Shown here: piece by piece, positions 38,070 through 48,166 of the stretch
How the letters are laid out: each line of letters opens with the position of its first letter
How positions within the stretch are numbered: the first letter of the stretch is position 1
Origin: Thalassotalea sp. G2M2-11
GTDB lineage: Bacteria; Pseudomonadota; Gammaproteobacteria; Enterobacterales; Alteromonadaceae
Assembly: GCF_017168195.1 (NCBI RefSeq)
Contig: NZ_JADNYL010000001.1
Span: 434,001 to 498,000, forward strand
Direction: 5' to 3'
DNA: 64,000 bases
The notes under the pieces: generated by a model
What the model saw: only the letters and a program-made list of their open reading frames with translations
Told to the model about the DNA's origin: nothing
Database searches by the model: none
Translations under genes and position numbers: made by a program

Positions 38070-40487
38070 ATGCACTTAGTTAAAAATATACTTTTATTAC
38101 TCGTATGTAGTATTTTTTCATTGTCGGTGTCAGCCAATTATACAGAGTTTGTGGAAGGGAAAACTCATCATCAAGGCTATTTTTCATTTTACTTGGATGA
38201 TACTAGCGGTAAGGTCTATTTAGTCATCGATAAGTTTGAGCAAGAGTTTTTATTTCAAAGTTCATTACCGCAAGGAATTGGCTCTAATGATATCGGGCTA
38301 GATCGTGGCCAATTAGGCGATACACGCCTAGTCCAGTTTGAACGGGTGGGAAATAAAGTATTTTTGCGACAGAAAAATAGTTATTACCGCGCCAACAGTA
38401 AAAACAAGTTAGAACAGCAAGCGGTCGAGCAAGCATTTGCCAGCTCTATAATTTGGGGCTTTAACGTTGCTCAAACAAGTGATGATGGTCAGTCTGTTTT
38501 GGTTGATTATACCCCGTTCTTGTTATCAGATATTCATAATATCAGTGAAAAATTAAAGCAAAGAAAGCAAGGCAGCTTTAGTATTGATAGCAGTCGCAGT
38601 GGTTTGTATGCCAAACGCAGTAAAGCATTTCCTGAAAATACCGAATTAGAAGCACGGGTGACTTATAAAGGCAGTGGTGCCGGTAAATATTTGCGCTCAG
38701 TGACGCCTGACTCTCATGCGGTAACGGTTAATTTGCATCATTCATTGATCAAGTTGCCAGATGATAAATATCAAAGTCGTGCTTTTCACCCTTACAGCGG
38801 TTTTTGGGCGATCAGTTTTGCCGATTATGCCAGTGCCATTGATGAACCTCTCGTTAAACGAGTGATCCCACGTCATCGTTTAGCCAAGAAAAATCCTAGT
38901 GCAAAAATAAGTGAAGCAGTAGAGCCTATTGTTTATTACTTAGATGCCGGTGTGCCTGAGCCTGTACGCAGTGCGTTACTTGATGGTGCTAAATGGTGGG
39001 ATCAAGCCTTTGCTGCGATTGGTTATAAAAATGCTTTCCAAGTGAAAATGTTACCTGAAGATGCTGATCCTATGGATGTACGCTATAACGTGATCCAGTG
39101 GGTTCATCGTGCAACTCGAGGTTGGTCGTATGGCGCATCTGTGATTGATCCTCGCACTGGTGAAATTATTAAAGGCCACGTGACCTTAGGTTCGCTTAGG
39201 GTCAGACAAGACTATCTTATCGCATTAGGGCTAACTTCTCCGTTTACCTCTAAGCAAACCGATACCAGTGAGATGAAAGAAATGGCGTTAGCCCGTATTC
39301 GTCAATTAGCAGCGCATGAAGTTGGTCATACATTGGGTATTGCCCATAACTTTGCAGCCAGTGTGAATAATCGTGCCTCAGTGATGGATTATCCGCACCC
39401 TTTGATCACGTTAACAAATGGTGAAATAGACTTATCGCAAGCATATGACGATAAAATTGGTGTTTGGGATAAGCATGTGATTGCTTATGGTTATGCTGAC
39501 GTTCGCTCTGATGAACCCCAATATTTAGCGCAAACCATTAAAGCAGCGCAAAATAAAGGCTTGTTGTATATGTCAGATGCCGATGCAAGGCCGCGTTCAG
39601 GCGCACATGTTAGCGGTCATTTGTGGGATAATGGAGCGAATGCTGCACAAGAGTTACAACGAGTCTTAGCCGTTCGTGCCAAAGCCTTGGCTGATTTTGG
39701 CATTACCAGTATTCCGGTGGATACCCCGTTGTCAGAATTAGAGCGAGTGCTTGTGCCAATTTATAATTTTCATCGTTATCAGGTTGAAGCTGCGGTTAAA
39801 TTAATAGCGGGTGTTGATTATCAATACCAAGTGCGTGAGCAGGCGTTCACTAACTCTTTACAGCCGGTAAGTGGTGAACGACAACAGCAAGCTTTTGCGG
39901 CGTTACTGGATACGTTAGCAAGTGATACTTTGACCTTGCCGGAGCATATTATCAACTTGATCCCGCCAAAAGCTTATGGCTATCAACGTGATCGCGAAAG
40001 TTTCACCAGCCAAACTGGGTTAACGTTTGATCCTGTGTCCGCGGCGCAAGCCAGTGCAAAACATACCCTCACTTTATTGTTAAATAGTGCGCGCTTAGCA
40101 CGATTGCAGCAACAAGCGGTGCGTGATGAAAATATTTTGTCAGTAGGGCAATTATTTGAGCAGTTAATTGATCAGACCATCCACTTACCGAGTCAGTCTG
40201 GGCTTGCTTCATTGGTACAACAACGGGTTAATCAGCAGGTGATAGAGCAGTTACTTGCGCTGTGGCAAGAGCAAGGGGTAGTGAGTGAAGTTCGAGCAGA
40301 AGTTTTTGTGACGTTAACTGCTTTGGAAAAGTGGTTAACTAAAAAATCCTCGTCGCGACAATATCAATCATATCGGGCGCATTTTGCCTTATTGGCGCAG
40401 CAAATACGCTATGGTTTAACTCATAATGAACTTATGCCCCCTGCATCGAACATTAGCTTACCACCTGGTTCTCCTATAGGTAGCTAG
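38070..40487 (+). CDS. Exported zinc-dependent metalloprotease (DUF4953 type)
   Basis: An 805-residue protein with a signal peptide (MHLVKNILLLLVCSIFSLSVSA). The N-terminal half has a beta-rich prodomain-like region (about residues 25-300). A metzincin-type zinc site HEVGHTLGIAHN lies near residue 415, with a Met-turn SVMDYPHP near 438. The C-terminal 300 residues are helical. It resembles the large zinc-dependent metalloproteases with DUF5117/DUF4953 domains common in Bacteroidetes and marine proteobacteria. Ribosome binding site AAAAGGGA. It probably acts in the periplasm or outside the cell on proteins; the target is unknown. Confidence 0.85.
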   Translation: MHLVKNILLLLVCSIFSLSVSANYTEFVEGKTHHQGYFSFYLDDTSGKVYLVIDKFEQEFLFQSSLPQGIGSNDIGLDRGQLGDTRLVQFERVGNKVFLRQKNSYYRANSKNKLEQQAVEQAFASSIIWGFNVAQTSDDGQSVLVDYTPFLLSDIHNISEKLKQRKQGSFSIDSSRSGLYAKRSKAFPENTELEARVTYKGSGAGKYLRSVTPDSHAVTVNLHHSLIKLPDDKYQSRAFHPYSGFWAISFADYASAIDEPLVKRVIPRHRLAKKNPSAKISEAVEPIVYYLDAGVPEPVRSALLDGAKWWDQAFAAIGYKNAFQVKMLPEDADPMDVRYNVIQWVHRATRGWSYGASVIDPRTGEIIKGHVTLGSLRVRQDYLIALGLTSPFTSKQTDTSEMKEMALARIRQLAAHEVGHTLGIAHNFAASVNNRASVMDYPHPLITLTNGEIDLSQAYDDKIGVWDKHVIAYGYADVRSDEPQYLAQTIKAAQNKGLLYMSDADARPRSGAHVSGHLWDNGANAAQELQRVLAVRAKALADFGITSIPVDTPLSELERVLVPIYNFHRYQVEAAVKLIAGVDYQYQVREQAFTNSLQPVSGERQQQAFAALLDTLASDTLTLPEHIINLIPPKAYGYQRDRESFTSQTGLTFDPVSAAQASAKHTLTLLLNSARLARLQQQAVRDENILSVGQLFEQLIDQTIHLPSQSGLASLVQQRVNQQVIEQLLALWQEQGVVSEVRAEVFVTLTALEKWLTKKSSSRQYQSYRAHFALLAQQIRYGLTHNELMPPASNISLPPGSPIGS

Positions 40488-40491
40488 CAAT

Positions 40492-40530
40492 AAAAAAAAA
40501 CGGCTTGAGGGGAAGGTATCCTCAAGCCGT
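40492..40530 (-). terminator. Terminator after the EamA gene
   Basis: A 10-bp stem CGGCTTGAGG/CCTCAAGCCG. On the minus strand it is followed by nine T, so it mainly serves the EamA exporter. A second small hairpin GTGCAA/TTGCAC lies next to it at 40532-40544. Confidence 0.85.
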
Positions 40531-40579
40531 TGTGCAATTTGCACGGCTCTAATGTGCAATGCCACAGAAGGAAATTACT

Positions 40580-41503
40580 TTATGTTGAAAATGAGCTTGG
40601 TTGAGGGGGATTACGATAAAAGCGATACCATACCTTTGTTGGTGTTAAGACAATAATATTACCGATAACGATCAGCAAAAAGCCGATTATGGTGTAGCCG
40701 CTCCATTGAAAGTCCTCAACAAAAGTGGAAATAATCACAGCCACTGCTGGAAACATAATCGAGCTGTAAGATGCTTTATGGGCGCCAATATTATTAAGTA
40801 ACGTTAAATAGCAACTAAAGGCGATCACTGAGCCAAAAATAGATAAATAAAGCAGGGACGATACATAGGGTAAGGACATGTCAAAGCCAAAACTTTTCCC
40901 TTGTAGTACATTGACCAGCGCCATGAAAGATGCTCCATAGAACATGCCCCAAGCGGTGGTTGGTAAAAGGGGAAGTTGCTTACGTTGATGACCAATTGAC
41001 AACATGTTACCGGTTGACGCAAACAGAGTACCTATCACACATAACAACAAACCTAAAAGCACTTGATCGCCAAATTCTGTCAGGTAAATTTCTGGCCAAA
41101 ACAAGGTAGTGATACCGCTAATACCGATAAAGCCACCTAGGTATACCCGCTTAGAAATACGGGTGTTATACCAAATTTTTGCATTGATAATATTGGCAAA
41201 TAAAATCAACGAAAAAGCGATGCAAGTCAGTGCGGAGTTAATATATTGTTGTCCGCTGTAAAGGAAAAAGTAATTTGCACTGAATAAAGTCAAGCCAAAA
41301 AAGAAAAACTGCCCATGATGTTTTAGCTGAAAGCTTAGCGAGTGCTTTTTCAGTTTGCAGTAGGCAAAGAGCACAAGTGCAGCAAGACCAAAGCGATAGC
41401 TTAGTGATGCTTCATTACTGACTTCGCCTAATTGATAATTGATGGCTATCCAAGTGGAGCCCCAAATTAGCACAGTCAACATATAGAGCAGAAAATTGTT
41501 CAT
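40580..41503 (-). CDS. EamA (DMT) family transporter
   Basis: A 307-residue inner membrane protein with ten predicted helices in two EamA repeats. The first starts LLYMLTVLIWGSTWIAI, a classic DMT opening, and the second begins around residue 150. It exports small metabolites, often amino acids or drugs. The start is near 41503, eleven bases after a 49-residue peptide gene on the same strand that it probably follows in a transcript. A divergent MocR regulator begins at 41790, which suggests regulation by that protein. The cargo is unknown. Confidence 0.8.
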   Translation of the reverse strand: MNNFLLYMLTVLIWGSTWIAINYQLGEVSNEASLSYRFGLAALVLFAYCKLKKHSLSFQLKHHGQFFFFGLTLFSANYFFLYSGQQYINSALTCIAFSLILFANIINAKIWYNTRISKRVYLGGFIGISGITTLFWPEIYLTEFGDQVLLGLLLCVIGTLFASTGNMLSIGHQRKQLPLLPTTAWGMFYGASFMALVNVLQGKSFGFDMSLPYVSSLLYLSIFGSVIAFSCYLTLLNNIGAHKASYSSIMFPAVAVIISTFVEDFQWSGYTIIGFLLIVIGNIIVLTPTKVWYRFYRNPPQPSSFST

Positions 41504-41514
41504 TAAGGTTTACC

Positions 41515-41664
41515 TTATTTACAGCAGGAAGCGCAATTGTTTGCTTGCTCAGTTAATGCAATGTTAGGAGTTTCTTGTGCCACAAGTTGTTGCGCCATCT
41601 GGCTTTTTGCCATGGCTTTAATCCATTGGTGGATAAGTTGTTTTATGATGTAAGTAAAAGTCAT
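41515..41664 (-). CDS. Small Cys-tail peptide upstream of the EamA gene (49 aa)
   Basis: A short open frame with a strong ribosome binding site (AAGGAG) encodes 49 residues beginning MTFTYIIKQLIHQW and ending NNCASCCK. It has an amphipathic helix and three cysteines in a CxxCC tail, without a clear membrane segment. It lies between the MocR regulator and the EamA exporter and is read with the exporter. It could be a real small protein, perhaps metal-binding, or a leader peptide. No homologue comes to mind. Expression is not proven. Confidence 0.55.
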   Translation of the reverse strand: MTFTYIIKQLIHQWIKAMAKSQMAQQLVAQETPNIALTEQANNCASCCK

Positions 41665-41789
41665 TGTGCAATCTCCTTATGGTCAGAATAAACAAACATC
41701 AAGTGATGTGTGGTTGATGATGGACAGTGTATCGAAATTTTGTTGTAATAACATACACAGAAAAATGAAAATGAAACCTATACAGTTTT

Positions 41790-43241
41790 ATGCGATTATT
41801 AGATAAGTCGGCACCTGAGTTTTTATATCAACAAGTCATTGATTTTATTGAACGACAAGAAAAAAGTGGTGCATTAAAGCCCGGTGATAAGCTACCCAGT
41901 TTAAGAAAACTGAGTAAACAGTTCGACATTAGTGTGCCAACGGTGAAGCAAGCATATATTGAGTTAGAGCGTCAGGGAATGATTTGTGCACGCCCACAAT
42001 CGGGCTATTATTTAAAGGCAAAACAAGCGAGAACCTTGTTGCCGATGCCAAGTAAATGGGCGTGTTGTCAACCGGTTGAAGTGTCATGTCGTAGCCTGAT
42101 TGAACAGGTGTATGACGCAATACACATTCCGGATACTGTTGCTTTGGGGATTTCTAATCCCGTGAATGCACATCCACCGGATAAAGCGTTGGCAAGGTTG
42201 ATGCGGTCAGTGTTAACGAAAGTATCAGAAAAAGCGGTAAGTTACGGTCCAGTCAATGGTGATGCAAAATTGCGTTTAACCTTAGCGTTACGTTACCAAG
42301 AACAAGGGGTGGCTGTCGATCATCAGGACATGGTGATCACCAATGGTGCACAAGAAGCTATTGCGATTGCGCTGCAATGTGTAGCAAAACCTGGTGATAT
42401 TATTGCAGTAGAGTCACCTTGTTATTTTGGCTTGATTGAGTTGATTGAAAGTCAAGGCATGAAAGCACTTGAAGTATACACTTGTACAGAGCAAGGGGTT
42501 TGTGTTGATTCTCTTGAACAGGTATTAGACCAGCACCCAGTACAGGCGTGCCTTTTTTCCACCGCCATCAACAACCCGCTCGGGTCAATGATGAATAACG
42601 AACAGCGACAAAGGTTAGTGAAGCTGCTGGAGTCAAGGGATATCCCGCTCATTGAAGATGAGGTTTATAGTGATCTTTATTACAGTGAGCAACGTCCTAT
42701 TCCTGCGCAGTTATATTCGGAAAAAGGGCTGGTCATGACGTGTTCATCGTTTTCCAAAACGGCAGCACCAGGCTATCGCGTTGGTTGGTTGATCCCTGGT
42801 AAGTTTGAAGAAGCAGCGAAACGTATAAAACGTGCGATGTCATGTTCAACCGCAATGCTTCAGCAATGGACTTTGACGGATTATTTATTAAGTGGTGAGT
42901 ATGATCGCCACTTGCAAGTATTACGTAAAACCCTACGTTACAATTGTGAACGAATGCGTGCTTTAATCGCAGAACACTTCCCAAGTGAGGTATGTATTTC
43001 TCAACCTAAAGGGGGCAGTGTGCTGTGGATCCGCTGTCGTTCCCATGTCGATACCAGTAAACTTTTCTTTCAAGCGATCGAAAAGGGCATCAGCTTCTCG
43101 CCGGGCGAAATATTTTCACCAGCTGGAAAACATAAAAACTATATGCGCATCAGTTATGGTGAGAAATGGAGTGAGGCCATCGAGAAGGCTATTCAGACGC
43201 TTGGTCAATTAGTACATCAATACCCAAAGGGTGACCGATAA
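41790..43241 (+). CDS. MocR-type GntR/aminotransferase transcriptional regulator
   Basis: A 483-residue regulator. The winged-helix GntR domain (about residues 5-75) contains LKPGDKLPSLRKLSKQFDISVPTVKQAYIELE, shortened here to its recognisable core KLPSLRKLS. A short linker leads to an aminotransferase fold (about 110-475) with pyridoxal-phosphate Lys near residue 323 in SFSKTAAPGYRVGW. Such proteins bind PLP and control linked metabolism or transport genes. It is divergent from the EamA exporter and is followed after only 3 bases by a Bcr/CflA transporter. It may control both. The effector is unknown. Confidence 0.87.
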   Translation: MRLLDKSAPEFLYQQVIDFIERQEKSGALKPGDKLPSLRKLSKQFDISVPTVKQAYIELERQGMICARPQSGYYLKAKQARTLLPMPSKWACCQPVEVSCRSLIEQVYDAIHIPDTVALGISNPVNAHPPDKALARLMRSVLTKVSEKAVSYGPVNGDAKLRLTLALRYQEQGVAVDHQDMVITNGAQEAIAIALQCVAKPGDIIAVESPCYFGLIELIESQGMKALEVYTCTEQGVCVDSLEQVLDQHPVQACLFSTAINNPLGSMMNNEQRQRLVKLLESRDIPLIEDEVYSDLYYSEQRPIPAQLYSEKGLVMTCSSFSKTAAPGYRVGWLIPGKFEEAAKRIKRAMSCSTAMLQQWTLTDYLLSGEYDRHLQVLRKTLRYNCERMRALIAEHFPSEVCISQPKGGSVLWIRCRSHVDTSKLFFQAIEKGISFSPGEIFSPAGKHKNYMRISYGEKWSEAIEKAIQTLGQLVHQYPKGDR

Positions 43242-43244
43242 TAG

Positions 43245-44468
43245 ATGAGTAAGGAAAAAACATCTTTAACAACGCATGAGCCGCATTTGATTTCGGTGAC
43301 CGTGTTGCTGCCATTGCTGGCATCAGTGATTGCGGTATCACCGTTAGCAATTGATATGTATTTGCCAGCGATGCCGTTGTTGGCAGAACAATTTAATACC
43401 AATATACCGAGTGTGCAAAATAGCTTAAGTGTTTACTTGTTGGGCTATGCACTAGGCTTATTATTTTTTGGTCCTCTTTCTGATAAATATAGCCGACGAA
43501 AACTGGTGATAATAGGGTTATCGGGTTTTGCCGTGATCAGCTTTTGTTTACCATTTTCAAGCACGATAGAGCAGTTTATTGGTTTGCGATTTATGCAGGC
43601 ATTTATTAGCAGCGCCGCCACTGTGGTTGTGCCTGGCACCATCCGAGAACGCTATGGCAAAAATACAGCGAAAGGCTTTTCGTATGTCTCGATGATCATG
43701 ATGTTGGCACCTATGATTGCCCCCACGATTGGTAGTGTTTTGCTTTTGCATAGCTGGCAGGCTATTTTCTTTGTTTTAGCTGCATACAGCGTAGTGGTTT
43801 TATGTTTTGTTGCTTGGTATTTGCCCGAAGCAAAACGTGATACTGAACAACAGCATACCAGTTTTATTAGACGATATCAGATTGTGTTATCCCATCACAG
43901 TGCTCGTCTCGATTTGATCTCTTCTATGGTGGTGTCACTGGCATTTTTTGCTTTTATCACGTCTATTTCATTTGTTTACTTAACGGTGTATCAGGTATCG
44001 GAGTTTGCGTTTAGTATGCTGTTTGGTATGAATGTACTAGGGTTGATGAGTGCACATTTTATTAATACACGCTTAGTGGTGCGCAAAGGTTCAAGAGTGA
44101 TGCTAAGTTATGGGCTCATTGTTGCTTTGTTGGCTTCTTCCGGGCTTGTGTTAGTTAATTATTGGCAACTACCGTTAATTTTTACCATAGTGACGTTATT
44201 ACCGTTAATGGGCAGTATTTCAATGATAGCGGTAAATACTGATGCGCTAGTATTACAAGAGTTTCCTAATGAATCTGGTACGGCGACGGCGGTGATCGGT
44301 ACGCTGCGTTTTGGTATCGGTGCATTAGCCGGTCCGATATTAGCCTATTTTCATAATGATACTGCCTTGCCCTTTGCCTTGTTAATGTGGTGCTCGATCA
44401 TTGTGGTATTATTGTCTCAGATATTGGGTAAATTTAGCCGTAAACAGAAACAAGCAGAGGAAGTTTAA
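43245..44468 (+). CDS. Bcr/CflA family multidrug efflux MFS transporter
   Basis: A 407-residue inner membrane protein with about twelve helices. IDMYLPAMP after the first helix is a signature of the Bcr/CflA group, and GPLSDKYSRRK is the MFS loop 2-3 motif. Its start ATG lies 3 bases after the MocR stop, so they are co-transcribed. Its TAA overlaps the elbB ATG by one base. It likely exports drugs or small amphiphilic compounds by proton antiport. The specific cargo is not known. Confidence 0.86.
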   Translation: MSKEKTSLTTHEPHLISVTVLLPLLASVIAVSPLAIDMYLPAMPLLAEQFNTNIPSVQNSLSVYLLGYALGLLFFGPLSDKYSRRKLVIIGLSGFAVISFCLPFSSTIEQFIGLRFMQAFISSAATVVVPGTIRERYGKNTAKGFSYVSMIMMLAPMIAPTIGSVLLLHSWQAIFFVLAAYSVVVLCFVAWYLPEAKRDTEQQHTSFIRRYQIVLSHHSARLDLISSMVVSLAFFAFITSISFVYLTVYQVSEFAFSMLFGMNVLGLMSAHFINTRLVVRKGSRVMLSYGLIVALLASSGLVLVNYWQLPLIFTIVTLLPLMGSISMIAVNTDALVLQEFPNESGTATAVIGTLRFGIGALAGPILAYFHNDTALPFALLMWCSIIVVLLSQILGKFSRKQKQAEEV

Positions 44469-45124
44469 TGAAGAAAATCGCAATTATATTATCTGGCAGT
44501 GGTGTTTATGATGGCAGTGAAATTCATGAATCGGTATTAACGCTTTTAGCTATTGAGCAGAAAGGGGCGAGCTATCGCTGTTTTGCGCCGAATATAGAGC
44601 AACATCATGTGATTAATCATCTCAATGGTGAGGTCATGACCAGTGAAAGCCGAAATGTCTTGGAAGAATCAGCACGTATCGCTCGTGGTGATATAGAAGA
44701 TGTTGAGCAATTAAATGCGGATGAGTTTGATGCCTTAATTGTTCCCGGTGGCTTTGGCGCTGCAAAAAATTTATGTGACTTTGCTATTCATGGTGAAAAT
44801 TGTCAGATCAATGAGCAAGTATTAACGGCGTGCCAGCAATTTAAACAGGCAAACAAGCCGGCTGGGTATATGTGTATAGCCCCAACGCTAATTAGCTTTG
44901 TTTATGGCAAGGGAGCATCTGCAACAATAGGTAAAGACCAAGGCGTTGCTGCTCAATTGGAAGCGATGGGCTTGAATCATATTAATTGTGAAGTGAATGA
45001 CGTTGTGATTGATAAGCAGCGTAAATTAGTAACAACACCTGCTTATATGCTGGCAATGTCTTTGGTAGAAGCTTCGTCGGGCATTAATAAACTGGTTGAT
45101 GCGATCATCGCTATGTGTGATTAA
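44468..45124 (+). CDS. elbB: ElbB, glyoxalase-like DJ-1/PfpI family protein
   Basis: A 218-residue protein of the class I glutamine amidotransferase-like superfamily. Nucleophile Cys lies in GYMCIAPTL near residue 138. The N-terminal SGSGVYDGSEIHE and the block INHLNGEVMT match E. coli ElbB closely (E. coli has Cys in place of the second Ser in SGSG). Glyoxalase activity is reported for the E. coli homologue, and the name derives from isoprenoid biosynthesis. It shares a TAATG overlap with the Bcr/CflA gene. It is the last gene of the operon and has a terminator. Confidence 0.9.
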   Translation: MKKIAIILSGSGVYDGSEIHESVLTLLAIEQKGASYRCFAPNIEQHHVINHLNGEVMTSESRNVLEESARIARGDIEDVEQLNADEFDALIVPGGFGAAKNLCDFAIHGENCQINEQVLTACQQFKQANKPAGYMCIAPTLISFVYGKGASATIGKDQGVAAQLEAMGLNHINCEVNDVVIDKQRKLVTTPAYMLAMSLVEASSGINKLVDAIIAMCD

Positions 45125-45163
45125 GTCAATGACTTTTTAGGTTCAGCTCAGATGAGAGTGATT

Positions 45164-45191
45164 AAAAGCCGAGCTGTACTCGGCTTTTTTT
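45164..45191. terminator. Bidirectional terminator
   Basis: A 10-bp stem AAAAGCCGAG/CTCGGCTTTT with a CTGTA loop. Its T-run touches the stop codon of the convergent small gene. Confidence 0.88.
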
Positions 45192-45357
45192 ATTGCTCAG
45201 TTGTTGGCTTTTCTGCTTGTTCTTTGAGTTTCACCTGTCTCAAACGCCAAGCTTTTAACTCAGCGTAATAATGATCCCATACACAGGGATCACAGGCACT
45301 GTCACAGCATTCACCGTCAGCTGGTGGTTGCGGTTTTTCATCTACTTCATTCATCAT
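45190..45357 (-). CDS. Oxidoreductase-like domain protein (small, Cys-rich)
   Basis: A 55-residue protein with KPQPPADGECCDSACDPCVWDHY, the motif of the short oxidoreductase-like domain (PF09791), given here as the cores PQPPAD and CDPCVWDHYY. Its cysteines probably bind a metal or form disulfides. Starts at Met codons 45357 and 45354 are equivalent; AGG lies six bases upstream of the first. An open frame extends to 45384 without a better site. Function unknown. It converges on elbB with a shared terminator. Confidence 0.75.
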   Translation of the reverse strand: MMNEVDEKPQPPADGECCDSACDPCVWDHYYAELKAWRLRQVKLKEQAEKPTTEQ

Positions 45358-45481
45358 TACTACCTGATCTTTTGCTGAGTACAATCTCTTAAACTGCGTC
45401 TTATTTTACCTTTTTTTATCTTTGCTGGCTATCACTCGGGTTATAGTTGATGTCACCACACCTAGATAAAATTAAGCACAT

Positions 45482-45510
45482 AAAAAAGCCCTGCATTGCA
45501 GGGCTTTATA
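45482..45510 (-). terminator. Terminator after accC
   Basis: A 10-bp stem AAAGCCCTGC/GCAGGGCTTT with an ATT loop, and a T-run on the minus strand, 15 bases beyond the accC stop. Confidence 0.9.
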
Positions 45511-45523
45511 TAACATGTGTCAA

Positions 45524-46870
45524 TTATTCAGTATCAGAAAGTTTCTTCTCTAGATAATGAATATTCGCACCACCATTGACAAAACCTTGATCGGTTAAAA
45601 TGTCTTGGTGTAATGCAATATTGGTTTTAATACCATCTATGACTAACTCTTTTAATGCATTACGCATACGAGCGATAGCGACATCGCGATTATCACCGTA
45701 AGTGATTAATTTTCCAATCATTGAGTCATAATGAGGAGGTACTGAATAATCGGCATAGATATGAGAATCCCAACGTACACCCATACCACCTGGTGGGTGG
45801 AAACGAGTAATTTTACCTGGAGAAGGGATGAACGTGCGTGGGTCTTCCGCATTAATACGGCACTCAATTGCGTGACCGGCCACTTTAATATCTTCTTGTT
45901 TATATGATAATGGTTGTCCAGCGGCAACGCGAAGTTGCTCTTTGATCAAGTCAACACCCGTTACCATTTCTGTTACCGGATGCTCTACTTGAATACGAGT
46001 GTTCATCTCAATGAAATAAAACTCACCATTTTCATATAAGAACTCAAAAGTACCTGCACCACGGTAGTCAATCTCAATACAAGCATTACAACAGCGCTGA
46101 CCAATTTTAGCACGCATTTCAGGGGTGATACCTGGTGCTGGCGCTTCTTCAACTACTTTTTGATGACGACGTTGCATTGAACAGTCACGTTCACCTAAAT
46201 GAATGGCGCCACCTTGACCATCCGCCATCACTTGGATTTCAACATGACGAGGGTTTTCAAGGAATTTTTCCATATAAACCATGTCATTGTTAAAAGCGGC
46301 TCGTGCTTCGGATTTTGTTAATTGAATCGCTTCTAATAATTCGCTTTCTTCACGCACAACACGCATACCACGACCACCGCCGCCGCCTGAAGCTTTGATG
46401 ATGACGGGGTAACCAATACGCTTACCGTGGGCAAGGTTTAGTTCATCATCACTTGTTAATGGCCCATCAGAGCCAGGCACACAAGGTACACCAGCAGCTT
46501 TCATCGCCTTAATCGCTGACACTTTGTCACCCATTAAACGAATGCTTTCTGCTTTGGGACCGATAAAGGCAAAACCTGATTGTTCAACCTGCTCGGCAAA
46601 GTCTGCGTTTTCTGCTAAAAAGCCATAGCCAGGATGAATAGCAACAGCATTAGTGACTTCGGCAGCAGTGATGATACTAGGAATATCTAAATAACTATCA
46701 GTAGCTGGAGCTTTACCAATACAAATGGTTTCATCTGCTAGCAATACGTGTTTTAGATTGCGATCAGCTGTTGAATGAACTGCAACTGTTTTGATGCCTA
46801 ATTCTTTACATGCACGGAGAATTCTCAGTGCAATTTCGCCTCGATTGGCGATAACGACTTTTTCTAACAT
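45524..46870 (-). CDS. accC: AccC, biotin carboxylase
   Basis: ATP-grasp subunit of acetyl-CoA carboxylase, 448 residues, that carboxylates biotin on AccB for fatty acid synthesis. Visible motifs are [17 protein letters not shown] at the start, the glycine-rich lid GGGGGRGMR near residue 161, and [18 protein letters not shown] near 229, plus [10 protein letters not shown]. It is the third gene of aroQ-accB-accC, 23 bases after accB, and is closed by a terminator. Soluble and cytoplasmic. Confidence 0.96.
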   Translation of the reverse strand: MLEKVVIANRGEIALRILRACKELGIKTVAVHSTADRNLKHVLLADETICIGKAPATDSYLDIPSIITAAEVTNAVAIHPGYGFLAENADFAEQVEQSGFAFIGPKAESIRLMGDKVSAIKAMKAAGVPCVPGSDGPLTSDDELNLAHGKRIGYPVIIKASGGGGGRGMRVVREESELLEAIQLTKSEARAAFNNDMVYMEKFLENPRHVEIQVMADGQGGAIHLGERDCSMQRRHQKVVEEAPAPGITPEMRAKIGQRCCNACIEIDYRGAGTFEFLYENGEFYFIEMNTRIQVEHPVTEMVTGVDLIKEQLRVAAGQPLSYKQEDIKVAGHAIECRINAEDPRTFIPSPGKITRFHPPGGMGVRWDSHIYADYSVPPHYDSMIGKLITYGDNRDVAIARMRNALKELVIDGIKTNIALHQDILTDQGFVNGGANIHYLEKKLSDTE

Positions 46871-46893
46871 GAAATTACCCTTACTGGTTGGGC

Positions 46894-47343
46894 TTATTCA
46901 ATGATGAATAGCGGTTGATCAAATTCGATAGCATCTTCGTTGCTTGCTAAAATTTCTTTGATAACCCCTGATTTATCGGCTTCGATTTGGTTCATCATTT
47001 TCATGGCTTCTAAAATACAAAGCGTATCACCAGCATTAACATGTTGACCTACTTCAACAAATGCAGGTGCATCCGGAGAAGCTGCTGAATAAAATGTCCC
47101 CACCATTGGCGAACGTACTACGTGGCCAGCAATGGCTGCAGGCTCTGCAGCCGTTACTGCTGGGGCTTCTGCTACAGGTGCTGGAGCTGCAACTGGTGCC
47201 GGTGCTAGAGCAGGTGCTGGAGCACTAACAACTGTACCACCACGGCTGATTCTTACAGACTCTTCACCTTCTGCTATTTCTAATTCGTTAATTCCTGATT
47301 CTTCAACTAATTCGATTAGCTTTTTAATTTTACGAATATCCAT
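46894..47343 (-). CDS. accB: AccB, biotin carboxyl carrier protein
   Basis: A 149-residue carrier subunit of acetyl-CoA carboxylase. The biotinylated Lys lies in EAMKMMNQI near residue 115. Residues about 40-75 form an Ala-Pro rich flexible linker ([16 protein letters not shown]), and the N-terminal helix [17 protein letters not shown] is the usual dimerisation segment. It sits between aroQ and accC in the conserved order. Confidence 0.95.
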   Translation of the reverse strand: MDIRKIKKLIELVEESGINELEIAEGEESVRISRGGTVVSAPAPALAPAPVAAPAPVAEAPAVTAAEPAAIAGHVVRSPMVGTFYSAASPDAPAFVEVGQHVNAGDTLCILEAMKMMNQIEADKSGVIKEILASNEDAIEFDQPLFIIE

Positions 47344-47402
47344 GGGATTACCTTATAACTCTCTATTGATGACTGTGATTTAGTGACTGAAATGGTATTC
47401 AA

Positions 47403-47858
47403 TCACTTCGTATTTTTGTTTAACCAATCTTGAGCAGCATCTAATGCGTATTGATAACCTTTGCTGCCAAGTCCACAAATAACACCTTTTGCTATGTCTG
47501 AGAAATATGAGTGATGTCGAAACTCTTCTCTGGCATAGACATTTGATAAATGTAATTCAATAAAAGGGATATTAACGGCCAGTAATGCATCTCTTAATGC
47601 AATACTTGTATGGGTAAAGGCTGCAGGATTAAAAATAATAAAATCGATGTGCTCAAACGATTGGTGAATCTTAGTAATTAATTCATGTTCGGCATTTGAT
47701 TGCAGATGGGTTAATGCAATATCACGTGCGCTTGCAATAGTTGTTAATTCATTGATTATTTCGGCTAATGACAAAGCACCATAAATTTCTGGTTCACGCT
47801 TTCCTAACATATTTAGGTTTGGGCCATTAAGCACTAAAATATTAAACTTTGCTGCCAT
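47403..47858 (-). CDS. aroQ: AroQ, type II 3-dehydroquinate dehydratase
   Basis: Shikimate pathway enzyme converting 3-dehydroquinate to 3-dehydroshikimate, 151 residues. The opening [21 protein letters not shown] carries the active-site Asn and Tyr; its core [11 protein letters not shown] is near residue 11. The [10 protein letters not shown] and [14 protein letters not shown] motifs are present, which include the catalytic His and Arg. It precedes accB, as in many gammaproteobacteria outside the enterics. The promoter of the operon should lie in the gap after 47858. Confidence 0.95.
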   Translation of the reverse strand: MAAKFNILVLNGPNLNMLGKREPEIYGALSLAEIINELTTIASARDIALTHLQSNAEHELITKIHQSFEHIDFIIFNPAAFTHTSIALRDALLAVNIPFIELHLSNVYAREEFRHHSYFSDIAKGVICGLGSKGYQYALDAAQDWLNKNTK

Positions 47859-48166
47859 CTTTCTTAAAATACCGGTTAAAGTTTGTTAATAGCAATATCA
47901 TCACATAATTTCAGTAAGAATGGAATAATGAACTGATATTTGCAGTAACTTATAAAATTAATCGCATATTATAGTGTTTTCGCCGAAATTAGCAGCAAAA
48001 TACTGGTCTAATCTCTTTTTAGGGGTGATTTAATGAGCAAATGATGTAAAAAATTTGTTATTTCGCTGATTTTGACTAGACTTTATCCTAGAAAATATGG
48101 TTCTATTCGCAATAAATTTAATTACTTAGCTATTTATCATTGTGAATAGTTTATTTCAGGCCTTGC
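47859..48166. other. Divergent intergenic region
   Basis: Just over 300 AT-rich bases between aroQ (minus) and the PstS-like gene (plus). It must hold promoters for both directions. I see no RNA gene and no clear named operator. Confidence 0.4.
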
